33,629 nucleotides of DNA from Bacteroidales bacterium (GTDB taxonomy: Bacteria; Bacteroidota; Bacteroidia; Bacteroidales; Bacteroidaceae): positions 1 to 33,629 of the forward strand of contig SFCY01000005.1 in assembly GCA_004558865.1 (NCBI GenBank), written 5' to 3'. Of the stretch, positions 15,355 to 22,882 are shown one piece after another. The translations under genes were made by a program, and so were the position numbers. Positions within the stretch are counted from its first letter, which is position 1, and each line of letters starts with the position of its first letter. The notes under the pieces are model-generated. The model did not search any database and had not been told where the DNA came from. It worked only from the letters and a program-made list of their open reading frames with translations.

Positions 15355-16395
15355 ATGCTGTTAGAAAAGATTGAGCAACTACTCAAGGAAGTGAGTACGC
15401 TCTCGGCGCAGAACGCCGACGAAGTGGAGCAGCTTCGCTTGAAGTATCTGAGCAAGAAAGGCGAAATCAACGCCCTCATGGCTGATTTCCGCAATGTGGC
15501 GGCCGACCAGAAGAAGACTGTCGGCATTAAAATAAACGAGCTGAAGAAGAACGCCCAAGACAAGATCAACCAGCTTCGCGAACAGGTCCAGACCAAGGAG
15601 ACCTCGGGCGAGGAGCTCGACCTCTCGCGCACGGCATACCCTATACCCTTGGGCACGCGCCACCCGCTCTCCATCGTGCGCAACGAAATCATCAACATCT
15701 TCCAGCGCATGGGCTTCACGCTCTTCCATGGACCGGAGATTGACGACGACAAGCACGTGTTCACCATGCTCAACTTTGCCGCCGACCATCCAGCCCGCGA
15801 CATGCAGGACACTTTCTTCATAGAGCGTCCCGACGCCTCCGACGTGACGAAGAACGTACTGCTGCGCAGCCACACCTCAGGCGACGAGGCCCACTATATG
15901 GAGAGCCACCAGCCACCCATCCGCATCATCTGCCCCGGACGCGTCTACCGCAACGAGGCCATATCGGCCCGCGCCCACTGCTTCTTCCACCAGGTGGAGG
16001 GACTCTACGTGGACCGCGGCGTGAGCTTCACCGACCTGAAGCAGGTGCTGCTCACCTTTGCACGCGAGATGTTCGGCCCCGACACGAAAATTCGCCTGCG
16101 CCCAAGCTACTTCCCCTTCACAGAGCCGAGCGCCGAGATGGACATATCCTGCAACATCTGCGGCGGCAAGGGCTGCTCTTTCTGCAAGGGCACCGGCTGG
16201 GTGGAGATTTTGGGCTGCGGCATGGTCGACCCGCACGACCTTGAGGCCTGCGGCATCGACTCCAAAGTCTACACCGGCTACGCCTTTGGCATGGGAGTGG
16301 AGCGCATCACCAACCTGAAATACCGCGTGAGCGACCTCCGCATGTTCTCCGAGAACGACACGCGCTTCTTGGAAGAATTCCAAAGCGCATTCTAA
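15355..16395 (+). CDS. pheS: Phenylalanyl-tRNA synthetase alpha subunit
   Basis: Catalytic subunit of the (alpha-beta)2 enzyme that charges tRNA-Phe in the cytoplasm. The 346-residue protein has an N-terminal coiled coil (about 1-85) that contacts tRNA, then the class II core: motif 1 around LGTRHPL...EIINIFQRMGF, motif 2 'GRVYRNEAISARAHCFFHQVEG' (recognised in parts, about 195-220), and motif 3 near the C-terminus (AFGMGVERITNLKY). The Cys-rich stretch CNIC-GGKG-CSFC-KGTGW (about 265-282) is a normal element of many bacterial PheS proteins. pheT is not adjacent: the gene is followed by a terminator and a non-coding region, so the beta subunit is encoded elsewhere, as is common in Bacteroidetes. 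Confidence 0.95.
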   Translation: MLLEKIEQLLKEVSTLSAQNADEVEQLRLKYLSKKGEINALMADFRNVAADQKKTVGIKINELKKNAQDKINQLREQVQTKETSGEELDLSRTAYPIPLGTRHPLSIVRNEIINIFQRMGFTLFHGPEIDDDKHVFTMLNFAADHPARDMQDTFFIERPDASDVTKNVLLRSHTSGDEAHYMESHQPPIRIICPGRVYRNEAISARAHCFFHQVEGLYVDRGVSFTDLKQVLLTFAREMFGPDTKIRLRPSYFPFTEPSAEMDISCNICGGKGCSFCKGTGWVEILGCGMVDPHDLEACGIDSKVYTGYAFGMGVERITNLKYRVSDLRMFSENDTRFLEEFQSAF

Positions 16396-16421
16396 CTTTG
16401 TTGGAGCTTCTCTGGAATTGG

Positions 16422-16486
16422 AAGTTAGGAGATAGGAAAGTTAGGAGTTGGCCAACTCCGCAAGTTCCTGTCTCCTAACTTTTTTT
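16422..16486 (+). terminator. Terminator after pheS with nested palindrome
   Basis: An outer 11-bp stem AAGTTAGGAGA (16422-16432) pairs with TCTCCTAACTT (16471-16481) and is followed by seven T (16480-16486). Inside the loop lies a perfect 16-bp palindrome, GGAGTTGGCCAACTCC (16444-16459). The AGTTAGGAG/GGAGTTGG wording recurs in other gene-end regions of the window. Confidence 0.7.
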
Positions 16487-16537
16487 ATCACCAACATACA
16501 CTTGCCTGCGGGCATTCGGCATCGATTGCCCAAGATT

Positions 16538-16625
16538 CGTGGCAGTTGTCACGGACTATCGTGGCAGTTGTCACGAACTATCGTGGCGGTTGCCACGAAC
16601 TATCGTGCCAGTTGCCACAAATTGC
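16538..16625. repeat. 22-bp tandem repeat array (4 units)
   Basis: Four contiguous 22-bp units start at 16538, 16560, 16582 and 16604. Units 1 and 2 differ at one base; unit 3 has two compensating changes that keep the hairpin; unit 4 is more diverged. Each unit contains a self-complementary core of the form GTGGC-A/G-GTTG-C/T-CAC, with CGTGGC/GCCACG perfect in unit 3, followed by GAACTAT. The period equals that of the array at 120-207, and the core is related. Confidence 0.75.
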
Positions 16626-16873
16626 AGGCGACCTTACAATTCATCATTCACAACTGGGGATCGCCAAACATGCGGATGATAGCGTCTTTCGTAAGAAAAG
16701 CTTGGGCAGAACATCACAAACCATAAGATGGAAGGCGAACTGCGAGGCGAAGAAGAGTAATTTCAGCCTGCGCTGTTGAATTTAGGGTTCTTCTGACAAA
16801 AAACCAGCAAAACCTACAAGACCTACAGAACCTACAGAACCTCCAAAAACCACTTCAGTGTGAGTTGTGAAAT

Positions 16874-16910
16874 AAAAAAAAGGTGACTCGTCATCACGAC
16901 GAAGCACCTT
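16874..16910 (-). terminator. Intrinsic terminator on the minus strand
   Basis: On the minus strand AAGGTG (16910-16905) pairs with CACCTT (16885-16880), with an inner CGTC/GACG pair. Eight T (16881-16874) follow. It lies 25 bp beyond the stop of the small minus-strand frame at 16935-17105 and more than 600 bp from the next large gene, so it is best explained as that small gene's terminator. Confidence 0.7.
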
Positions 16911-16934
16911 CTACTACTGTTACTATTACCACTA

Positions 16935-17105
16935 TTACAAACTATATTCTTCTAAAGTTCTATTCAGAGCTTGTTGCTGTCTCTCCACCGAACTTCTTCC
17001 GAACAAGAGCCATCGCAAACGAGGCCATTCAGCGGGGAGAAGCATCATTTCTGATTTATGCCACAAAGTTAAGAATTTCCATCCGAAAAGATGTTTCTTT
17101 CCCAT
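16935..17105 (-). CDS. Possible small protein of 56 residues, unknown function
   Basis: A short minus-strand frame (MGKKHLFGWKFLTLWHK..., ending LEEYSL). It is rich in Trp, Leu and Arg (four Trp), with a possibly amphipathic central part (LLPAEWPRLRWLLFG) and a Gln/Glu/Arg-rich end. I do not recognise the family. Support comes from context: an A-rich leader before the ATG, a stop codon, and a good intrinsic terminator starting 25 bp downstream on the same strand, all isolated in a 1.1-kb gap. The frame is open upstream to a GTG at 17180. Against it: no convincing -7 box was found (TTTG-N20-TA only), and codon use is AT-richer than its neighbours. It could instead be a non-coding RNA or a gene remnant. 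Confidence 0.4.
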   Translation of the reverse strand: MGKKHLFGWKFLTLWHKSEMMLLPAEWPRLRWLLFGRSSVERQQQALNRTLEEYSL

Positions 17106-17514
17106 TAAACTTTGATTGTTTTTAGAGAATCTAACAGTTTTTATCATTTTACGAACGCGTGGACAAATTTCCAAATCCACGGTGTGGACGCTATCAATAA
17201 GCCGAATGAGCAGAGCCCAGCTTGCTTGACACCTGACATGACGAGAAAACGAATGCCGGATTCCAACATGGAGACGAATTTGTATTCATGACAACGCAAG
17301 CAACCGACGGTCGACGGAACTATGGACAAGAAGTTGGAAGCCCCATTGGAGTCAGGAGCGATAGGAAAAGGAGCCAGGATTTAGAAAGTGTTCGCTCATC
17401 GACGGCTCGCATCCTCTAAGACGAGGATCCGCTTCCGACAAACTCACAACTCCTATATCCTGACTCCCAACTATGGAGCAACTCCTATTTCCAGACTTGC
17501 TAACTTACACTTTA
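17106..17514. other. Non-coding stretch with gene-end repeats
   Basis: No gene is recognised here. A small hairpin ATCCTC/GAGGAT is at 17411-17428. From about 17446 to 17495, just beyond the stop of the carboxyltransferase gene, the minus strand carries TAGGAGTTG and GTTGGGAGTCAGGA wording like that found after pheS and at 20351-20379. The part from 17126 to 17410 shows no clear structure and may be degenerate sequence. Confidence 0.5.
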
Positions 17515-19290
17515 TTACTCGTGCTTTCTCTCGATGTAGGCCACCACGGCTCCCTTGCTGACCTTTGAGCCCTGCTTGGCGTTGATCTCGACAAGCTTTC
17601 CGCCCAGGTCGGCCGGCACGGGTACGAACTCGCCCCACGAAGTGAGGATGTAGCAGAACACGCTGCCCGGCTCATATTCCTTGCCAATGTAAGGCTCCAC
17701 GGCGGGAGCAGCCTCGCCATCGCCCTGGAACTCCCAGAACACCTGCCCCTTGACGGGAGCCACCACGGCATCGGCCTTGGCGTGCTTGAAGGCGGAAGCC
17801 TCCTCGGGTGTCATCTTGGCGCCAAGCTGGGCGTCCTTCTTGGCCTGCAGGTCGGCAAGGAAATTCTTCCTGGCCTGTCCGCTCTTGTAGTTGCGATACT
17901 GCTCGGGGTGCATGGCGAGCTCGAAGAGCTCCTCATTGTCCTGTCCATATTCCCATCCGTTGTCGTCCATCTCTTTCTTGAAATCGTCGAGGGCGTTGGG
18001 CAGAAGCGTGTGTGGGTCGGCATCGGTAAACTCGCGTCCCTGCTTCTTGGCCAGCTCCTTCAGCTCGGGAGCTATCTCGCCGGGCACCTTTCCGCTCTTG
18101 CCGAGAATCATGCCCCACATGGAGTCGTCCATCATCACGAAGCGCCCCTTGCCCTGCTCCAAGGTGAGGAGGTTCATCAGGGCGATGTTCTTTGTATACT
18201 GGGAGAAGGGGGTAACCAAGGGAGGATATCCCACACGCGGCCACACGTATGCCACCTCGTCGAAGAGGCGGATGAGCAGGTCGTCCATGGAAATCTCGTC
18301 CTCGCCCTTCTTGCGCCGCAAATTGTTGATGGTGGTGCGTATGCCGCCCAAGTCGGACATCATGGAACCCATCATGCCGCCGGGAAGTCCACAAGTGAGG
18401 AGCAGGGAACTCATCACCTTGTTTTGCGGGTTGATGAAGTAGCCCAGCCATTCGTCGATGAACTCCTGCGTGAGGGCGCGTGCCTTCATGTAGGCCTTCA
18501 TATTGATGTCGGCCACCTCGAAGCCCTCGTGCCTGAGCATGCTCTGCACGGAGATAACGTCGGGATGCACCTTGCCCCAAGACAGCGGCTCGATGGCGGT
18601 GTCGATGATGTCGGCTCCGTTGTTGCACACCTCAAGGATGGAGGCCATGCTCAGTCCCGGGCCACTATGGCCGTGATACTCGATGATGATGTCGGGATGC
18701 TTCTCCTTTATCATCCTGGTGAGCTTGCCCAAGAAGGCGGGCTGTCCAATGCCGGCCATGTCCTTGAGACAAATCTCCTCGGCCCCAGCCTCTATCTCCT
18801 GATCGGCCAGACGGCAGTAGTAATCGAGCGTGTGTACGGGCGAAGTGGTGATGCAGAGCGTGCCCTGTGGGGTCATGCCAGCCTCCTTTGCCCATCGTAT
18901 GGAGGGAGCGATGTTGCGGATGTCGTTCAATCCGTCGAAGATGCGGGGAATGTCGACGCCCTGGGCGTGCTTCACCTTATACATGAGCTGGCGCACGTCG
19001 TCGGGCACGGGATACATGCGGAGGGCATTGAGTCCGCGGTCGAGCATGTGGGTCTTGATGCCGGCCTCGTGGAAAGGCTTGCAGAAGGCACGCACAGCGT
19101 CGTTGGGATTCTCGCCGGCGAGGAGGTTGACCTGCTCGAAAGCTCCGCCATTGGTTTCTACTCGGGAAAAGCACCCCATTTCAATAATGGCAGGGGCCAC
19201 GCGCTCCAACTGGTCCTTGCGGGGCTGGAACTTGCCGCTGCTCTGCCACATATCCCGATAAACGAGACTGAACTGAATTTTCTTTTTCAT
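17515..19290 (-). CDS. OadA / pyruvate carboxylase subunit B-like carboxyltransferase lacking a biotin motif
   Basis: A 591-residue protein of the oxaloacetate decarboxylase alpha / pyruvate carboxylase B family, which moves CO2 between a keto acid and carboxybiotin. The TIM-barrel metal site is visible but divergent: Asp13 in YRDMWQS (usually RDAHQS), Lys176 in CLKDMAG (the carboxylated lysine) and His206/His208 in YHGHSGPG (usually HTHDTAG). The conserved PC/OadA helical domain follows. The C-terminal ~80 residues resemble a biotinyl domain (VVAPVKGQV... VSKGAVVAYIE), but the expected A/E-M-K-M lysine hairpin is absent: the position reads 'ILTSWGEFVPV'. It may work with a separate biotin carrier, or have changed function. 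Single gene with its own promoter region. Confidence 0.8.
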   Translation of the reverse strand: MKKKIQFSLVYRDMWQSSGKFQPRKDQLERVAPAIIEMGCFSRVETNGGAFEQVNLLAGENPNDAVRAFCKPFHEAGIKTHMLDRGLNALRMYPVPDDVRQLMYKVKHAQGVDIPRIFDGLNDIRNIAPSIRWAKEAGMTPQGTLCITTSPVHTLDYYCRLADQEIEAGAEEICLKDMAGIGQPAFLGKLTRMIKEKHPDIIIEYHGHSGPGLSMASILEVCNNGADIIDTAIEPLSWGKVHPDVISVQSMLRHEGFEVADINMKAYMKARALTQEFIDEWLGYFINPQNKVMSSLLLTCGLPGGMMGSMMSDLGGIRTTINNLRRKKGEDEISMDDLLIRLFDEVAYVWPRVGYPPLVTPFSQYTKNIALMNLLTLEQGKGRFVMMDDSMWGMILGKSGKVPGEIAPELKELAKKQGREFTDADPHTLLPNALDDFKKEMDDNGWEYGQDNEELFELAMHPEQYRNYKSGQARKNFLADLQAKKDAQLGAKMTPEEASAFKHAKADAVVAPVKGQVFWEFQGDGEAAPAVEPYIGKEYEPGSVFCYILTSWGEFVPVPADLGGKLVEINAKQGSKVSKGAVVAYIERKHE

Positions 19291-19328
19291 ATTTTGTAAA
19301 ATTCTATCTTCTGTTGGTTTCCTTGGAG

Positions 19329-19362
19329 GGCGGCCCGCAGGCGTAGGCTCAACGCAGCCGCC
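19329..19362 (-). other. 5'-leader hairpin of the carboxyltransferase gene
   Basis: GGCGGC (19329-19334) pairs with GCCGCC (19357-19362), and inside it GCGT (19341-19344) pairs with ACGC (19352-19355). It lies between the putative -7 box and the ATG at 19290, so it would be in the mRNA leader (about 90 nt). It could be a regulatory RNA element, but I cannot match it to a known riboswitch. Confidence 0.35.
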
Positions 19363-19374
19363 TGATTAGGGGTA

Positions 19375-19382
19375 CAAAATTA
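19375..19382 (-). promoter_or_regulatory. Candidate -7 element for the carboxyltransferase gene
   Basis: The minus strand reads TAATTTTG, fitting TAnnTTTG. It would give a leader of about 80 nt that includes the 19329-19362 hairpin. A TTTTGG lies only 12 bp upstream, too close for a standard -33 element, so confidence is limited. Confidence 0.45.
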
Positions 19383-19455
19383 GAGAAAAAAATCCAAAAT
19401 CAGACTTTTGCGAATGTTTTTTTATGGTTTATTTTCTTCTTCCCCCGATTTGCAC

Positions 19456-19463
19456 TATCTTTG
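19456..19463 (+). promoter_or_regulatory. -7 element before the 19495 gene
   Basis: TATCTTTG fits TAnnTTTG and lies 31 bp before the ATG at 19495. It supports that ATG over an upstream in-frame start at 19408, which would place the promoter inside the gene. Confidence 0.6.
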
Positions 19464-19494
19464 CAACGAAAACGCAATCAAAGACTCCAAAAAG

Positions 19495-20346
19495 ATGAAG
19501 AAAAGACACATCGTATATATTATCGTGGGACTGTTTGTCTTGGCGTGCGTTCTCGACGTGGTGTTCCACTTCCAGGACATCGCCTATCCCAAGAACGAAC
19601 AGTCGAAGCTCATCACCACCGAGATGAAAGGCGACAGCACGGTGTATGGACTGGCCTGTGAGGGCTGCAACGACACAGTGCTGGTGCTGCTTCCGCCCGA
19701 CAACAGCGACCCCGTGACCTACAACATCTTGGAGGCCACCCGCAACGGGCGCATCCGCGGCAAGGTGAGCATCGGCGACCGTGTGGCCCTGATGTTGGAT
19801 CCAAAGGACAAGCACAAGGCAACCCTCGTGATCGACATGGAGGAGCTGGAGGGAATATGGTGCTACATCGTCATGCCCAAGCTGAAGGACTTCGCCAACA
19901 TGAGCAACCGGGAACAGGCCCGCAAGCTGGCCGCCATGCCCGACTCCATCAAGCAGACCTACTACATACCGCGCGAATACGGATTCTGGATCAAGAGCAA
20001 CTGGTCGGCGCAGAGCGTGGGCTACGTCAACGAGCAACCCTCTGTGGTGGACGAGAGCCCGGTGGTGTATCCCGCGTTGGGCTACTTCACAGCCTGGCAC
20101 ATCTGGAACGGCAAGTTCGTGATGGTGAGCGGCACGCCCTACATCGACAAGAATGGCAAATATCAAGTGAAGGACTTGGTGAACGACACCTGCTCCATCG
20201 ACTTCCTCGACGAAGACTCCTTGGTGCTGACCGACAGCTACGGAAGCCGCAGCTACTACAAGAAGAACGACATCAACGAGGTGAACAAGAAAGCCAAGGA
20301 GATTGCCGCCATGCTCTCGCGCAAGGCCTTGGAAGAGACAAAATGA
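19495..20346 (+). CDS. Membrane-anchored protein of unknown function
   Basis: A 283-residue protein with a single N-terminal hydrophobic segment (about residues 5-23) preceded by Lys/Arg, so probably a signal anchor facing the periplasm. The soluble part has no motif I recognise. It contains an early CEGC pair (Cys53 and Cys56, counting from this start), beta-rich stretches in the first half ('GRIRGKVSIGDRVALML'), and a second half with 'GYFTAWHIWNGKFVMVSGTPYID', resembling small lipocalin-like beta domains. The last 35 residues are helical and charged. The ATG at 19495 follows an AAAAAG leader and a -7 box. It stands alone between a divergent and a convergent gene. The function cannot be inferred. 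Confidence 0.75.
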   Translation: MKKRHIVYIIVGLFVLACVLDVVFHFQDIAYPKNEQSKLITTEMKGDSTVYGLACEGCNDTVLVLLPPDNSDPVTYNILEATRNGRIRGKVSIGDRVALMLDPKDKHKATLVIDMEELEGIWCYIVMPKLKDFANMSNREQARKLAAMPDSIKQTYYIPREYGFWIKSNWSAQSVGYVNEQPSVVDESPVVYPALGYFTAWHIWNGKFVMVSGTPYIDKNGKYQVKDLVNDTCSIDFLDEDSLVLTDSYGSRSYYKKNDINEVNKKAKEIAAMLSRKALEETK

Positions 20347-20350
20347 ATTA

Positions 20351-20379
20351 GGAGTTGGGAACTTCCGTCTCCCAACTCC
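20351..20379. terminator. Hairpin between convergent genes
   Basis: A perfect 10-bp inverted repeat, GGAGTTGGGA (20351-20360) and TCCCAACTCC (20370-20379), with a 9-nt loop. It lies just after the stop of the plus-strand gene and just before the convergent AmrS stop. The T tract is poor on both sides (TTGTTTA on the plus side). It probably terminates both, and it belongs to the GGAGTTGG gene-end repeat family. Confidence 0.55.
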
Positions 20380-20387
20380 CAACTTGT

Positions 20388-21254
20388 TTATACATTCCCC
20401 AACTTCACCCGCCGCATTCCCACTTCCAGGGCAATGCGGCGGGCGTTTTGCATGGTGTCGATGGGAGTGGGCGGAATGCCGTTCAGCCGATATTGCGGGA
20501 AGAAGCGCGTGATGTGGAGCGGCACGTCGGCAAAGCCATTGTCGAAGAGCCATTGGCACATGAGCCGCGTCTGGCGAGGGTCGTCGTTGATGGTGGGAAT
20601 GAGCAGATGGGTTATCTCCAGCCACACCCCAGCCTGCCTGATGGCTTGCAGCGTGTCGAGGACAGGCTGAAGCGACGCTCCCGACACCTTATTATATATA
20701 GTGTCAGAGAACGACTTCAGGTCGATGTTGGCCGCATCGAGATAAGGAAGCAAATCGGCCAACGGCTGGTGACAGACGTAGCCCGCCGAGACGAGGATAT
20801 TGGCCATGCCCGCCTCGTGGGCCAGACGTGCCGTGTCGCGCATATACTCTATCCACGTGAGCGGCTCGGTATAGGTGTAGGCTATCTGATTCTGACGATA
20901 GCGACGGGCCAGACCGACCAAGTCGCGCGGCGAGAGCTGCTCGGAGGCCACGTCGGCGGGCGCCGCTTGGGAGATGTCGTGGTTCTGGCAGTTCCTGCAA
21001 CTCAGGTTGCACCCCGTGCAGGCCACCGAGAGGCACTCGGTGCCGGGATGGAACCACGCCAATGGTTTCTTCTCTATCGGGTCGATGGCGAGGGCGCAGG
21101 GCCTGCCGTAAGCCTCGCTATAGAGTTTTCCGCCAAGGCACACCCTGCTGCGGCAGCGACCCCGATGGCCGTCTGACACGACACAGTGGTGGGGACACAG
21201 GTCGCACATCACCCTGCGCCCGTCCAAGGCATGGTAGTATTCCGCCTCCTTCAT
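20388..21254 (-). CDS. amrS: AmmeMemoRadiSam system radical SAM enzyme AmrS
   Basis: A 288-residue radical SAM protein. The [4Fe-4S] cluster motif is Cys82-x3-Cys86-x2-Cys89 in GCNLSCRNCQNHDIS, typical of the AmrS family (pyruvate-formate-lyase-activase-like). The N-terminus has an additional Cys set (C17-x2-C20-x3-C24 and C34). 'TYTEPLTWIEYMRD' and 'NIDLKSF' are further family signatures. The substrate is unknown to me. It overlaps the Memo-AMMECR1 gene by 4 bp, completing the trio. The protein stops at ...KLGNV, whereas I recall family members continuing with a short Cys-containing tail (PG..NTYCPxC), so the C-terminus may be shortened; no remnant is visible beyond the stop. Confidence 0.9.
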   Translation of the reverse strand: MKEAEYYHALDGRRVMCDLCPHHCVVSDGHRGRCRSRVCLGGKLYSEAYGRPCALAIDPIEKKPLAWFHPGTECLSVACTGCNLSCRNCQNHDISQAAPADVASEQLSPRDLVGLARRYRQNQIAYTYTEPLTWIEYMRDTARLAHEAGMANILVSAGYVCHQPLADLLPYLDAANIDLKSFSDTIYNKVSGASLQPVLDTLQAIRQAGVWLEITHLLIPTINDDPRQTRLMCQWLFDNGFADVPLHITRFFPQYRLNGIPPTPIDTMQNARRIALEVGMRRVKLGNV

Positions 21255-22855
21255 CGTTTCTTCTCCTCAAGGATGATGGCCTCGTAGGTGTAGAGTTCGG
21301 CATCGCGCCACCCGTCCCAGCCAATGCCAGCCTTGTCCTGGGCGCAATGGCCCAAGAACTCCTCCTTGGTCCAGTCCACCTCCTGCGACACTTGGGGCAA
21401 GAAAGTTCCGCTGCGTGAGCCTTTCTTGATGTAGATGCCCTGCTGGCCATAGTGGAACTCGCTGATGTCGTGGATTCGCTTGAGCGGAGTCAGCACAGAA
21501 ACCTCGATGTGTATGCGGTTGAGCTCAGCCTCACCGACGGGCATGAAGCGCGGGTCTTCGGTGGCTGCCGCCACGGCCATGTCCTCCACCACCTTGAAGA
21601 GCGGCTGGTCGCTGCCAAAATGGCCTATGCATCCCCTGAGACGGCCGTCCTCGGTGAGCGTGACGAAGGCGCCGCAGCGTTCCCTCAAAGCCGGCGAGAA
21701 GTCTGTCAAACGGATTGCCGCTGGTTTGTTCCCCCTCACCGCCCCCTCGATGCTTTGGCGGGCGATGTGCAAGAGCAGTTCCCTGTCGTTGGAAGAGAGT
21801 TGGAAGTCGGCTGGCTTCTTGCGGATGGTGGCAAAGGCGTTGTAGCCCACCACCTCATCCTTGCTGCCATAACGGCTGTCGCCCGAATTGCAATAGTAGA
21901 GCTTGCGGCACCTGGCGGAGGAGTCGCCCTCGGCCAACATGGCGTTGACCAAGATGCCGCAAAGGCCACACGCACTGGTGGCGAGGTTGGCGACACCCTC
22001 GGTGGCGTTTTCGCCCACCGTCCTGACGATGCGCCCCACGTCGCCACTGGCCACCGCCTCAGCCGTCACGCTGTCTATGCGGCATGCGTCGTCGTAGGGA
22101 GGATAGTGGCTGAAGTCGCTGCTGATGACAAATAGGTTGCGCTCGTTGTACCATGGCTGCAAGGCCTTGGCAATCTCGCGCAGCCGCTCGCCGTTGAGTG
22201 TCCCGATGATGATGGGCACAATGCGCATCGGCTTGCGAAGCCAATACTGCAACATGGGCAACTGCACCTCAAGACAGTGTTCCGCGGTGTGGGCGTCGGC
22301 CACATAGTTGAAGCACTTGTTCTCACGGTTGAGCCGGGAGGCCAAGGCTGTGTCTACAGCGACGAGCCCGAGGGGAGTCTCGTAGCAGTCGAAGGCATCG
22401 CAGGCGGAAGCTCCGTCGAAGGCCACATGATGGCTTGGGCCGATGAGGAAGACACGGTCCCACAGCCCTTCGCGCGGCAACTGGGCGTAGCTCCATGCCG
22501 CCGCGTGGGCAGAGAACACATAGCCGGCGTGGGGCACGATGACACTCTGCACGTAGGCACCGGCCTCCACCGTTGACTTGGTGCCCCTGAAGCTTTCTGC
22601 CACCATCGCGCGCAGCGAATCGGCATCAGCGGGATAGAACTGGCCGGCCACGGCCATGGGTCTGACAGAAGGCTCCCGCAGTGCCTTGCTGCCACAAGAC
22701 TGAGAAAACATCATGACTATAATCAATAAGGCAAAATACAATATCTTAATGCAAATGCACAATTCGTCGTGAATAGCCAATAATGCATCAGCCACAGTTT
22801 CCCGAACCGCATTGCAGTATTCCTTGTCATACAGCTTGGCTTTTTCATTATGCAT
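21251..22855 (-). CDS. AmmeMemoRadiSam proteins B (Memo) and A (AMMECR1), fused
   Basis: A 534-residue two-domain protein. Residues of about 65-345 are a Memo domain, related to class III extradiol dioxygenases. Its metal ligand candidates are conserved: His109 in VPHAGY, His142/143 in GPSHHV and Cys296 in TSACG (matching His49, His81 and Cys244 of human MEMO1). Residues of about 355-530 are an AMMECR1 domain with the LRGCIG signature at 406-411. The N-terminus is odd: a hydrophobic run at 36-49 ends in FSQSC (Cys54), like a lipoprotein signal. A TTG at 22762 (residue 32) would give a 22-residue signal peptide, so the true start may be there; 22855 is the first ATG, 27 bp after the upstream gene. 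It overlaps amrS by 4 bp. Confidence 0.88.
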   Translation of the reverse strand: MHNEKAKLYDKEYCNAVRETVADALLAIHDELCICIKILYFALLIIVMMFSQSCGSKALREPSVRPMAVAGQFYPADADSLRAMVAESFRGTKSTVEAGAYVQSVIVPHAGYVFSAHAAAWSYAQLPREGLWDRVFLIGPSHHVAFDGASACDAFDCYETPLGLVAVDTALASRLNRENKCFNYVADAHTAEHCLEVQLPMLQYWLRKPMRIVPIIIGTLNGERLREIAKALQPWYNERNLFVISSDFSHYPPYDDACRIDSVTAEAVASGDVGRIVRTVGENATEGVANLATSACGLCGILVNAMLAEGDSSARCRKLYYCNSGDSRYGSKDEVVGYNAFATIRKKPADFQLSSNDRELLLHIARQSIEGAVRGNKPAAIRLTDFSPALRERCGAFVTLTEDGRLRGCIGHFGSDQPLFKVVEDMAVAAATEDPRFMPVGEAELNRIHIEVSVLTPLKRIHDISEFHYGQQGIYIKKGSRSGTFLPQVSQEVDWTKEEFLGHCAQDKAGIGWDGWRDAELYTYEAIILEEKKR

Positions 22856-22882
22856 TATGAGTGATGTATGATGAATTATGCA

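Noticed and set aside
16265..16330. Zinc finger or domain fusion in PheS from the CNIC...CSFC stretch
   Set aside because: This Cys-rich loop is a regular feature of bacterial PheS and lies before the motif 3 region.
16538..16625. CRISPR array
   Set aside because: Units are contiguous 22-bp tandem copies with no unique spacers, and no cas gene is in the window. The same holds for 120-267.
16883..16950. Threonine-operon-like leader peptide on the plus strand (Thr/Ile-rich TTVTITTITN)
   Set aside because: It begins with GTG inside a minus-strand terminator, no threonine or isoleucine biosynthesis gene follows, and the run is explained as the 3' end of the minus-strand unit.
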